A DNA stretch of 21,838 nt from Flavobacteriaceae bacterium (GTDB lineage: Bacteria > Bacteroidota > Bacteroidia > Flavobacteriales > Flavobacteriaceae): positions 1 through 21,838 of the forward strand of contig WFZY01000022.1 of the NCBI GenBank assembly GCA_015489265.1. The letters are read 5' to 3'. Below are positions 8,174 through 17,100 of this stretch, in pieces. Numbering within the stretch: position 1 is the first letter of the stretch; each line of letters opens with the position of its first letter. The notes under the pieces were generated by a model, which searched no databases, was not told the DNA's origin, and saw nothing but the letters and a program-made list of their open reading frames with translations. A program made the position numbers and the translations under genes.

Positions 8174-8899
8174 ATGAAAACCAAATTAAGCGTTAATATC
8201 AATAAAATAGCTACTTTGCGTAATGCGCGTGGCGGTAATTACCCCAATGTAATAGAATTTGCTCAAAAAGCTCAAGATTACGGTGCTGACGGCATCACGA
8301 TTCATCCGCGTCCCGATGAACGCCACATTCGTTATGCCGATGCTCATGCATTACGTCCTGTAGTAACTACCGAATTTAACATTGAAGGCAATCCGATTCC
8401 TAAATTTATAGATTTAGTTTTATCGGTCAAACCCGAACAGGTTACTTTAGTACCGGATGACCCCAATCAATTGACATCTGACCATGGTTGGGATACGATA
8501 ACCCATCGTGATTATTTAAAAGAGATAATTGATGCCTTTAAACGAAATGGTATTCGTACGTCTATTTTTGTGGATCCGGATTTAAAAATGATCGAAGGCG
8601 CCGTAGCCACCGGAACTGACCGGATTGAACTCTATACCGAATCTTTTGCATCGGAATTTGCCAAAGGCAATTTGCAAGAAGCCAAAAAATTTGCATCTGC
8701 AGCTAAATTAGCCCACCAATTAGGTTTAGGCATCAATGCCGGACACGATTTGAATTTGCAAAATATCGGCTATTTCAAACAAAATGTCCCTTATCTTGAT
8801 GAAGTATCAATAGGGCATGCTTTAATCGTAGAATCCTTAATATACGGTATGGAAAATGTTATTGGCATGTATCAGCATAAATTAGCCGGCAGTATTTGA
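8174..8899 (+). CDS. pdxJ: Pyridoxine 5'-phosphate synthase
   Basis: 241 residues, normal for PdxJ. The enzyme condenses 3-amino-1-hydroxyacetone 1-phosphate with 1-deoxyxylulose 5-phosphate to pyridoxine 5'-phosphate, the last ring-forming step of the DXP-dependent vitamin B6 pathway. Family signatures are LSVNINKIATLRNARGG at the N-terminus, ITIHPRPDERHI (41-52, with H44, R46 and H51 matching the conserved active-site set), the NIEGNP region near 69-74, and GLGINAGHDLN near residues 189-199. The alpha/beta-hydrolase gene follows after 19 nt, suggesting cotranscription. Confidence 0.96.
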   Translation: MKTKLSVNINKIATLRNARGGNYPNVIEFAQKAQDYGADGITIHPRPDERHIRYADAHALRPVVTTEFNIEGNPIPKFIDLVLSVKPEQVTLVPDDPNQLTSDHGWDTITHRDYLKEIIDAFKRNGIRTSIFVDPDLKMIEGAVATGTDRIELYTESFASEFAKGNLQEAKKFASAAKLAHQLGLGINAGHDLNLQNIGYFKQNVPYLDEVSIGHALIVESLIYGMENVIGMYQHKLAGSI

Positions 8900-8918
8900 T
8901 TACTGTCTTAATTTAAAG

Positions 8919-9686
8919 ATGAGAATTTTACATTCAAAAAATATAGGAAAAGGCAAACCGCTATTGATTTTGCATGGCTTATTGGGCATGGGTGACAATT
9001 GGATGACACTCGGGCGACAATATGCCGAACAGGGCTTTGAAGTACATTTGATTGATCAACGGAATCATGGCAAAAGTTTTCATGATGACGAGATGACTTA
9101 TGATGACTTAACCGCTGATTTGTATGACTATGTGCAAGCTCATCAAATTGAATCATTTGATTTATTAGGACATTCATTAGGTGGCAAAACCGCCATGTTT
9201 TTTGCTTTGCAATATCCGGAGTTATTGCATAAACTCATTGTCGTGGATATTGCCCCCAAATATTATCCGCCACATCATCATTTTATTTTTGAGACCATTG
9301 ATAAGATTGATTTAAGCCGTTTTAAAACACGCCGTGAAGTTGAAAATTTTGTATCACAATATATAGATTCACCGGCAATCGTAAAATTTATCTTAAAAAA
9401 TTTAGGACGCCAACAAGATGGTAGTTTTATATGGAAAGCCAATATGCCCGTCTTAGCGGCATCTTTGGAAGAATTGGGTGAAGCACTACCTGCTTTACAA
9501 GAAAGTCAAGTACCGGCATTGTTTGTTAAAGGCGAGCATTCCCCTTATATCCTGCCAGATGATTTTACACAAATTAATGCCCATTTTCCTAATGCCGAAA
9601 TTATCACTATTCCCAATAGCGGGCATTGGGTACATGCTGAGCAACCGGTTATGTTTTTTGAAAAAACTTTAGCATTCTTAAAATGA
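8919..9686 (+). CDS. Alpha/beta hydrolase, YbfF-like esterase
   Basis: 255 residues. The opening LLILHGLLGMGDNW gives the oxyanion-hole HG (19-20), followed by HLIDQRNHGKS. The nucleophile elbow is GHSLGG with S86. The histidine is H236 in NSGHWVHAE. The acid is probably D110 in VVDIAP, as I recall for E. coli YbfF, rather than the E206 near the usual position. YbfF relatives hydrolyse short acyl esters and thioesters, but the natural substrate is not known. It is placed 19 nt after pdxJ; a direct link to vitamin B6 is not implied. Confidence 0.9.
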   Translation: MRILHSKNIGKGKPLLILHGLLGMGDNWMTLGRQYAEQGFEVHLIDQRNHGKSFHDDEMTYDDLTADLYDYVQAHQIESFDLLGHSLGGKTAMFFALQYPELLHKLIVVDIAPKYYPPHHHFIFETIDKIDLSRFKTRREVENFVSQYIDSPAIVKFILKNLGRQQDGSFIWKANMPVLAASLEELGEALPALQESQVPALFVKGEHSPYILPDDFTQINAHFPNAEIITIPNSGHWVHAEQPVMFFEKTLAFLK

Positions 9687-10003
9687 TTAAATTTTATTTT
9701 CTACAAATAGTACGCAAAACACAAAGTCGGGGCTGATATTAAGGAAATAGCAAGCCATTATTTTGATTACATTAACATTTTATGGAATTTCTGAATAAAA
9801 CACATTTGGTGCATTTGCTATACCCACTTCTTACATTACTGAGTTTTGACAAAATCTCAAGTCATAAGTTCAATTAATAAAAATAATTGTTCTGATTCTA
9901 ATATATACCGACCTAAAGGTCAATTATTTGAGATATTATATATTACCCACCCACCTTAATCGATATAGAGCTATAAAATATTTAGTTAAACCTCAGGTAA
10001 AAG
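9687..10003. other. Intergenic region with one short palindrome
   Basis: About 320 bp downstream of the hydrolase gene. The only distinct element is the palindrome GACCT-AA-AGGTC (9910-9921), which resembles the GC-rich hairpins at 980-1118. No gene is supported on either strand. Confidence 0.5.
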
Positions 10004-10011
10004 TAACTTTG
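10004..10011 (+). promoter_or_regulatory. Predicted -7 element, plus strand
   Basis: TAACTTTG is an exact TAnnTTTG match. It faces away from the hydrolase gene and has no protein gene downstream, only the hairpin at 10069-10102. The upstream -33 TTG is missing. Confidence 0.35.
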
Positions 10012-10017
10012 CAATAG

Positions 10018-10106
10018 ATAACAAATCAATAAAAGTGCTCAAAAACAGAATAATTTATGATGCTATACAAAAGCGGTAAGTTTAACTGAACTTACCGCTT
10101 TTGTTA
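10018..10106 (+). ncRNA. Candidate small RNA
   Basis: Inferred only from the arrangement: an exact -7 element (10004-10011), about 50 nt of unassigned sequence, then a 14-bp perfect hairpin with a following T run. The expected transcript is about 85-90 nt. It also contains a 10-codon open frame starting at 10057, which ends inside the hairpin. No known RNA family is recognised. Confidence 0.25.
10069..10102. terminator. Strong hairpin terminator, probably bidirectional
   Basis: A perfect 14-bp inverted repeat (AAAAGCGGTAAGTT at 10069-10082 with its complement at 10089-10102) encloses a 6-base loop. The stem has A on one side and T on the other, so it could work as an intrinsic terminator in both directions. 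It lies just 3' of the tRNA-Pro gene on the minus strand. Confidence 0.8.
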
Positions 10107-10108
10107 TG

Positions 10109-10182
<74 letters not shown>

Positions 10183-10196
10183 CAAAAAAAACAGGG

Positions 10197-10229
10197 CAAA
10201 GATAATAAAAATATATTAATCCACTCAAA
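10197..10229 (-). promoter_or_regulatory. Promoter of tRNA-Pro
   Basis: On the minus strand, TTTG (10229-10226), a 21-nt spacer and TATCTTTG (10204-10197) form a complete Bacteroidota promoter. The tRNA begins 14 nt further on, the expected distance for a transcript with a few leader bases. This is the best promoter match in the window. Confidence 0.7.
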
Positions 10230-10291
10230 TTGTAATAAAAAAAAATGGTAGGTAGATTCAACTAGCTATTGCAACATTTTTGTTTACCAAT

Positions 10292-11614
10292 CTATTTTTT
10301 AAAATTAATTTTTCGCATTTTAATACTCAAGGTATGCCCCGATAAATCGGTCCAGATTGGGGTAACCACACCTTGGTAAGCATCAATATTGTTATAGTCT
10401 CCTACAAATGCTTGTTTTGAAGGTTTAAAAGGTTTATCAGAAACAGGGATAGATTTGAAAGTTTCTCCTCCATCGGTACTATAAGATAATGTTACATCAG
10501 TTCGATTGTCCTGATAATGACTTCGGTCATAATACACAATATAAATGTATCCGGTTGCAGGATCTATTGTCATCCAGGTCAAGTATTGATGTGTATGGGT
10601 TTGGTCGGTATTGACGCGTTTGGGTTTAGACCAAGTTTGACCGCCGTCCGTACTTTTAGCTATAAAAATATCTGTATCATCAGTGCCGTTATGTTGGTCT
10701 GACCAGTTGATATACAAAGTACCTTTGTAGGCACTATTGCTATTATCAATACCTAAAACCGGCATACCGTTAGCTCTAAAAACCCCCGGAATATCATAAT
10801 CCCAACCTTGTGCCTGGTCTGCTATAATGATATCTTGGTCTAACCAAGTTTTACCATTATCGGTGCTTTTGTCAAAATAAATTTTATTGTGATATGCCCA
10901 AGCCACATAAATATTGCCTTGTTTGTCAAAAACAGGAACAGCTCCTTCAACTGTATTATCACTATCTAAACAATCACCGTCCAACTGATTAATTTTAAGC
11001 GGTTTGGTCCATGTTTTTCCAAAATCAGTAGATTTAGAAAACAAAATTCGCGAATGGTCATCAGGATTTTTACTATCATATTTATCAAATTCTGTCCAAG
11101 TAACCGCCAATTCACCGGTTTGTGGATGAATACCTATCCAATGCTTGTCTTGATCATGTTTGTTATTGTAACCGATAGCTACACCGTCTGTCCATGTTTT
11201 GCCTTTATCAGTAGATTTTTGAATAACTATACTGCTTAAAAATTCATCACTTGTTCTACTGTTGCCGGGAATAGCCAAATGCAAATAATAGATATTGCCA
11301 AAAGAATCAGATGCTAAACACGGGTCGCCAAAAACACCATAGCGTGACTTTAAATGACTGTTATGCCACGTTTTACCACTATCATTGGTCACATGAACAT
11401 TGTCATAAATACTACCGGCTATAAAATTGGCTGTATCGGTTTTATTAATACAAATGCTAGGTTCGGACAAACCGGAAAAAGGATTAGGATTTTTCATAAT
11501 TGTTACTACCTTTGACTTGGAAATTTGAACCGGTTTTCGGTACGCTTTTTGTGTAGATTTACAAGCATCAAACAATAGAATCATCAAAATTGTGATAAGA
11601 ATATATTTCTTCAT
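10292..11614 (-). CDS. Asp-box (BNR) beta-propeller lipoprotein
   Basis: 440 residues. A hydrophobic signal ends in LLFDAC (Cys18), a slightly unusual lipobox. Six Asp-box motifs (S/TxDxGxTW-like) recur along the chain: TNDSGKTW, STDKGKTW, STDFGKTW, STDNGKTW, STDGGQTW and STDGGETF. This indicates a sialidase-type six-bladed propeller exposed on the envelope. I see no FRIP/RIP motif or arginine triad of true sialidases, so a sugar-cleaving activity is not supported; a binding role or another hydrolase activity is equally possible. Its promoter element TATCTTTG overlaps the start of the divergent DUF6702 gene. Confidence 0.8.
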   Translation of the reverse strand: MKKYILITILMILLFDACKSTQKAYRKPVQISKSKVVTIMKNPNPFSGLSEPSICINKTDTANFIAGSIYDNVHVTNDSGKTWHNSHLKSRYGVFGDPCLASDSFGNIYYLHLAIPGNSRTSDEFLSSIVIQKSTDKGKTWTDGVAIGYNNKHDQDKHWIGIHPQTGELAVTWTEFDKYDSKNPDDHSRILFSKSTDFGKTWTKPLKINQLDGDCLDSDNTVEGAVPVFDKQGNIYVAWAYHNKIYFDKSTDNGKTWLDQDIIIADQAQGWDYDIPGVFRANGMPVLGIDNSNSAYKGTLYINWSDQHNGTDDTDIFIAKSTDGGQTWSKPKRVNTDQTHTHQYLTWMTIDPATGYIYIVYYDRSHYQDNRTDVTLSYSTDGGETFKSIPVSDKPFKPSKQAFVGDYNNIDAYQGVVTPIWTDLSGHTLSIKMRKINFKK

Positions 11615-11631
11615 TGAATAAAAATTTGTTT

Positions 11632-11639
11632 CAAAGATA
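11632..11639 (-). promoter_or_regulatory. Predicted -7 element of the Asp-box lipoprotein gene
   Basis: TATCTTTG on the minus strand (11639-11632) is an exact TAnnTTTG match, 17 nt before the ATG at 11614. The element shares its first base with the first base of the divergent gene's ATG at 11639. No TTG lies at the expected -33 distance. Confidence 0.5.
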
Positions 11640-12121
11640 TGAAAAACCTCCTTTATACTTTAATTATTTTAAGCATAACCGCTTTTAGCATGCATAAATA
11701 TTATGTCAGCGTAACTGAAATCTACATAAAACCGGACAAACTTGAAATCATCATCCGGACTTTTCCCGACGATATTGAAAACGTTTTAAAAGATACCTAT
11801 CATATCAATGCGGATTTGTCTAAAAAACAAACACGAAAGTTATTGCAAGAATATATCAATTCTCATTTTATATTTAATGTTGATAATCAACCTGTTAACT
11901 ACCAATATGCCGGTGTGACTATGGAAGATGAATTTTTAGTGATTTTGCTACAAGCAAAGATTGGTAAAACACCTCAAAAGATAGTTGTTAAAAATACCAT
12001 TTTACAAGATATGTATGATGAACAGAAAAACATAGTTCACTTTTTCTATAAAAACGACAAAGCGAGTTTTATTTTAGTCAAGCAAGATCCGGTGGCGGTT
12101 TATAAATTAGGTAAAAGTTAA
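11639..12121 (+). CDS. DUF6702-family protein
   Basis: 160 residues. A short hydrophobic N-terminus (about 4-17) is followed by HKYYVSVTEIYI, the characteristic DUF6702 opening, then IIIRTFPDDIENVL and a C-terminal beta-rich part with FFYKNDKASFIL. The family is widespread in Bacteroidota and has no known activity; it is probably exported. The gene starts 24 nt from the divergent Asp-box lipoprotein gene and ends only 2 nt from the convergent lipoprotein gene at 12124. No terminator is visible at that junction. Confidence 0.8.
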   Translation: MKNLLYTLIILSITAFSMHKYYVSVTEIYIKPDKLEIIIRTFPDDIENVLKDTYHINADLSKKQTRKLLQEYINSHFIFNVDNQPVNYQYAGVTMEDEFLVILLQAKIGKTPQKIVVKNTILQDMYDEQKNIVHFFYKNDKASFILVKQDPVAVYKLGKS

Positions 12122-12123
12122 TA

Positions 12124-13947
12124 TCATTTCTCAATCACAACTTCTTGCCCGTCAAAAGTATCAAAAACAACACTGTAATATGATGTATTTTTTACAACAC
12201 TTGTTTGTCCCTTTTTGACTTTAATATTGACGGGTTTTTCCTTTATATTGATAGAAAACTGCTTGATAAAAACGCCTTTCGGGGCTTTTATTGTAATTGT
12301 ATAAGCATTGTTATCTTCTGTAACAAATACGCGTGTTTTTTCAAAAGCGGTGCTATAATTCTTGATGTCTTCCATTGATGTTATCCAAGCATTGTCCTTT
12401 TTAACCGTATCAATTAGGGTCTTCAGGGGCGAGAAAGTATCTTTGTTGTAGCCCGTAAGCCCGGGGTGTCCCAAATATACCATCAAGCCGTTGTGTGGTT
12501 TGGTGGCATATTGCCAAAAATCTAACAAATATTGCTTGTACAATTCTATATCCTTTTGCATCTCATTCGGATTGGCATATTCCTTATCAATGAGTTTGTT
12601 CAGAAAGAAATAATCGTCATAATAAGTCGGGGCGATTTCTAAAATATTGGTACTTTTATAAAAATTGTCCTTGGAAATAACCAAGTTATACGGAAAAACA
12701 CTTCCTTGCAAAAAGTCAATATTATTGGCGGTTATACTCGATTCGTATTGATATTGATGCACGTCCAATGCCAACAAACCAAAGAAATCAGGGTCGGTAT
12801 AAGGAAATCTGAATCCTGAAAATTTTTGGTTCCATACTTTTTCATTTCTTAAAATATCGTGAACGGCTTCGGCATAATTCATTTCGTTATATCGAATGTA
12901 TCCATAACCACCAGACATCAATTTGTTGTTTTTGGATTGTAAAAAGTTTTTAATCGTATCGTTTAGCGTGCCTGTAACCACAAAAGTCGGGGCAACATCC
13001 AACTTTTTCAATTCGCCGGCTACGTATCGAAACTGTGCAATATCGCCTACGGGATTGAATGTAGCCGAAAAAGCCGTAGTATGCCCATTGGGCCAAGGAT
13101 TTACTTGAATTTTTAACTTATGGTCTTCAACCAATTGATCGATGACATAATTGTAAAAGGTATCAATCTGTGCCACACTCCAATAACCTTCAGAAGCAAT
13201 CGGGTTCATAAAATCTGACGAAGCCAAGGCATAAGTAGTGCCGCTACCAAACCGGTTTTGTGTGATTGCAGGAATAGAATCGTTTTCTTTTTTCCAAAAT
13301 GCCAATGATTGCAATTTGTCTGAAAGTATTTTTTTAGGTACCAAAGTCCAATAATCCTCATCGGTTTTGTTGAGTAAAACACCTTGCAAAGGACTATCTT
13401 TGCTTGCTTTAATCTCATATCCACTCATATTTTTTTCTTGCATTGTCATACCCAGCACATCGGCAAGTGGATAATTCACGGCATTCAATTCGTTGTCTTT
13501 TACGATGCGGTCAGTGCCGTCAAAGCGGTTACGACCGATATTGTCTCCTGTAATGAGTATTCCACCGTTTTGGACATATTTTTTCAGGATATTGAGTTCC
13601 TCATCGGTCATATAGGTTAGGGAAAATTTGCGGTCAGCATCGTGGTAACCCTTTGATGATGATAGAATGATAATATTGTATTTTGTCAAGAAATCGTAGT
13701 CGAATAAGACGTCTCTGGGTTCTAATCGGACGCTTATGCCTCTTTTGTTAAAGGTTTGCAAAGCCACAATAATTCCTTTGGGCAAGTCCTTGTCTTCTCT
13801 ATCCAAATCTACACCGGTTGTGATAAACAATACTTTGGGTAATTGATTTATTAGGTCGGTTTGATTCGTACTGGTGCTTTGCTTTGGTGCTTGTTTACAC
13901 GCTGAAAGCAAGGCTAATAATAGTATGATGAATGATATTTTGTTCAT
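12124..13947 (-). CDS. Lipoprotein with GATase-like and degenerate NodB-like domains
   Basis: 607 residues. The signal ends in LLSAC (Cys17). Residues about 36-250 resemble a class I glutamine-amidotransferase or ThuA-like Rossmann domain (PKVLFITTG, IIILSSSKGYHD, GGILITGDN). Residues about 285-530 look like a NodB polysaccharide deacetylase domain. FRFPY (379-383) keeps the RxPY motif, but the FDD motif is FNP (297-299), and GYGYIRY (347-353) aligns with GYKHIRY of the intact enzyme at 20278-21348, so the two histidines are replaced (G346 and Y350). An end beta domain (about 534-607) is shared with its two relatives. It is likely a polymer-binding pseudo-deacetylase on a membrane surface. 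It begins 187 nt after the fusion-protein gene and has its own leader. Confidence 0.75.
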   Translation of the reverse strand: MNKISFIILLLALLSACKQAPKQSTSTNQTDLINQLPKVLFITTGVDLDREDKDLPKGIIVALQTFNKRGISVRLEPRDVLFDYDFLTKYNIIILSSSKGYHDADRKFSLTYMTDEELNILKKYVQNGGILITGDNIGRNRFDGTDRIVKDNELNAVNYPLADVLGMTMQEKNMSGYEIKASKDSPLQGVLLNKTDEDYWTLVPKKILSDKLQSLAFWKKENDSIPAITQNRFGSGTTYALASSDFMNPIASEGYWSVAQIDTFYNYVIDQLVEDHKLKIQVNPWPNGHTTAFSATFNPVGDIAQFRYVAGELKKLDVAPTFVVTGTLNDTIKNFLQSKNNKLMSGGYGYIRYNEMNYAEAVHDILRNEKVWNQKFSGFRFPYTDPDFFGLLALDVHQYQYESSITANNIDFLQGSVFPYNLVISKDNFYKSTNILEIAPTYYDDYFFLNKLIDKEYANPNEMQKDIELYKQYLLDFWQYATKPHNGLMVYLGHPGLTGYNKDTFSPLKTLIDTVKKDNAWITSMEDIKNYSTAFEKTRVFVTEDNNAYTITIKAPKGVFIKQFSINIKEKPVNIKVKKGQTSVVKNTSYYSVVFDTFDGQEVVIEK

Positions 13948-13948
13948 T

Positions 13949-13988
13949 GATTTACTGATTGTTTGGTTATTTGATGAATCGGTTATTT
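13949..13988 (-). repeat. Five tandem 8-bp repeats in the lipoprotein leader
   Basis: Read on the minus strand: AAATAACC, GATTCATC, AAATAACC, AAACAATC, AGTAAATC, then one base and the ATG at 13947. They share the unit length, sequence family and placement next to the start codon with the array before pdxJ; the 16-mer ATTCATCAAATAACCA is common to both. Confidence 0.75.
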
Positions 13989-14047
13989 GAGTTAGAATAC
14001 ATAAAAGAAAGTACAGAGTAATATTTGCAATTCCGTTTTATTTGAAC

Positions 14048-14076
14048 CATATAAGACATATAAGGTCATATAGGTT
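14048..14076. repeat. Short tandem repeat (9-10 bp, three units)
   Basis: CATATAAGA, CATATAAGGT and CATATAGGTT follow one another in the gap between the fusion-protein gene and the lipoprotein gene. Their function is unknown. Confidence 0.5.
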
Positions 14077-14134
14077 TTAGAATTATGATATGTTGCTCTG
14101 CACTGCCTGCGCATTTTCCACTTTCCACTTATGT

Positions 14135-17100
14135 TTACTCCAAAATTTCAATTCTAACTGTACGGTTTGGAACTACATCAAAAACGATATAGCCTGTTTT
14201 GTTTTCATAAATTTTATCGAAATCATCGCCGTAAACTTTTATACTTTTGGCTCCGGTATAATATTTTATACTCAATTTTTGATTGAAATCATTCGGGTTT
14301 AAAAGATTGACGACTTTTAACAAAATAATGTTATCAATGGTTTTGGTTTCTATTTTTGAATGTTCTTTTTCATACAAATATTTATAAACTTCGGATTCTG
14401 TGCCTACCCAATAGCCGGTATTCCGCGCTAATCGAATTTGCTTCCTAAATTCATCAAATGACAAAAAATAATGCTTTAAGATTTCTTTATCAATATGCAA
14501 AGTTTCCAAGGTGTCTTTATAAATATGATGATATACTAACACATTCCATTTGTCTTTGTTTACGTGAAGCAAACTGTCCAACTTGCGTGTGGAAATATGC
14601 GTCGGGATAATTGAATAAGGAATACGATTACAAGTATAATCCGTCTGAATCGCTTTGGTATTGCCGTGTTTTCTAACAAAAATATGTTTGTCGTTTAGGC
14701 GTGCTTCTTGCTTGGGTTTCAAGTGCACCACCGACAATTCTTTTTCTAGTGTTTTATTGAGCAAATCAGCTGCTGTTACAATGGGTTTACGACTTTGCAA
14801 AGCCAATTCATTTCCTTTGGCTAGTATCTCTTTGACTTGCGCCAATCCCATCCGTTTGATTTTGATACCTTCATCCATTTCTGTTTTATCGGGTGTATTC
14901 TGCATCGCATCGACGATACTAAAATCGGCTTGTAATTGATACTTGTTGAGCAATGGATAGCCATAGGCATATTGCGAATAGCCCAGATTATCAAAAGTAA
15001 TGGAAATAGCGCCTTGCTTATCTTGATAAAAATTTGCAATATCAAATTTTTCCTTCGAATGTGGATTTTGAATGATTTTTTTCGGATTTAAATGACTAAA
15101 ATACTTTTGTAAAGTGTCATAAAGCGGTTTTTTGCGTTCGGAATATTTGGGCATTTGCCATTCTTCCCAAGTAAAATTGTAGGGTTCATCTTCCGGAAAT
15201 TGTTTTAATACGTGATTTTGTTTATCGGTTACAAACATATATATCTTAAATCCATCGGTTTGTGATGCCTCTATGCTTTTGGTAGCGGGTTTGTCGTCCA
15301 ACACGTAACGATGACTAGGGTCGGACACATTGATTAGGTGCCAATCCAACCGAAGTTCAAACTGCGTGCTATCCTTTGACCAATACCAATCGGCATTGGA
15401 TGTTTCGGGCTTGTTAGATTTGCCCATCATCAATGGGCTTCTGTTGTTGAGAATGCTATCGGTCTTGGTTCCGGTAAGGGTTTGTCTGCCACGATTAACG
15501 AGCATCAATTCATCTATAAATTTGCCGTTTTCATTGCGTTTAGATGCGTAAACGGGAATGTAATCGTTGTAAATATCGGTAAAAACCGAGTAGGGCTCAT
15601 CAACCAATATTTTGGCACTATCCGGCGATTTAAAACGACATAAAAACTCAAAACCATTGTCAAAGAGTTTATCTGAAAATGGTAATTTATGGTCGCCTTT
15701 TTCCTTGTCATACGTATCGATGGCGATGTAAAGATTGTTCTTTTTAAAATCAAAACCGGGCAACTTGGCTGCCAGATAAAAATAGGTTGCATCGGCATCG
15801 GCGGATAAATCAATATTTTGAGTTTTAGACATCTGCCAATCTTTAAAAGAGCCGTCTATGGTTTTTACTTTGTTTTCAAGGGCTAAAATACCGAAATTTT
15901 GTTCCGGATTTTCCATATTGTGCCAGAGTTTGCGATTTTCATACGGAATTTCAAAATCCAATACCAGCCAATTGTGTTTAAACCATTCGTCTGCCCATTC
16001 AAAATATATAGCGCCTGCACAATTGGTTTCACGAATATCTTCGGTCAAAGTCAAAGACAATTCCGCTTGCCGGGCTTCGGAATGTCCTCCTTGATTGAAT
16101 CCGGAAGGTGTAAAATGGCTGATGCCCCTACTTGTAGGCAAACCGTATTCGGCAATTACCAAAGGCAAACCGGTGGTGTGACGCTTTAAATCTTGTAAAT
16201 AGCCAAAGAAATTGTCCTTTTCGCCTTTGTGATTGGTGGCGTTGACATATTCTTTTTGTTGATAAATAAAATCCGGATAATACGGATACACGTGATAGGC
16301 GGCATAAATACCGGCTTTAAACATTGGGGTGGCGTTGAATTTTCTAAAATCTAATTGCATCAAATCGTTGTCGTATTCTTTTACCTTTTTATTTTCAATG
16401 TATTCGGTATTGTGATACATCGGATCGAGAGGTAACCAATTGACAAAGGACACCGGATGCTGCCATTGGTAGGTTTGGGTTTCGTATCGCACTGTAAAAT
16501 CCATCATTTTTGCCAACCAAACTTCCATCGAATTACCGTTGTTGATACTGATAAAATTCCCTTCAAAATGATCGTTTTTATTCTTATGAATGGTTTTATA
16601 AACGCCCTTGGGTTCCCATTCGCGCCCCAGCAAATAACCAAGTACATATTTTGATACATCGGTTGCATATACCCCGTGGGCTTTACCGGGCTTGGGTTGC
16701 AGTACCGCGTTGCCGTGAATCACGTCCAACACATCAATGATTTCCTTTTGAAATTGGCGCGTATAGACGGTATTGTAGTAATATTCGTCTTTGGGTACCG
16801 TTGCCCAAACGCCTTGCATTATATAAACCGGCTTATTTTTGTGATGCAAATTGTAATACGCCAAAGCTTTGTAAAAATCGGGGGGCAAAATTGTATATGT
16901 ACGAATGACATTGGCATTCATCTCTCCTATTTCTTTTAGCCAATCGAGATATTGCTCAAAGGTCAATGAGAATTCTGCCGGAAATTTGCCCGGAACAGCC
17001 ACACCGAGATTGACGCCTTTTAAGAAAACATCTTGCCATTCATCATCCTTGTTTTTGACTTGGAAATAGGTTTTTCCGGTTCGATACTGGTATTGTATAT

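Noticed and set aside
10292..11614. Sialidase
   Set aside because: Asp-boxes alone are not diagnostic; catalytic motifs of sialidases are not visible.
14090..14302. Plus-strand gene at the end of the fusion gene
   Set aside because: It is antisense to the C-terminal end of the fusion protein and has no start signal or family match.
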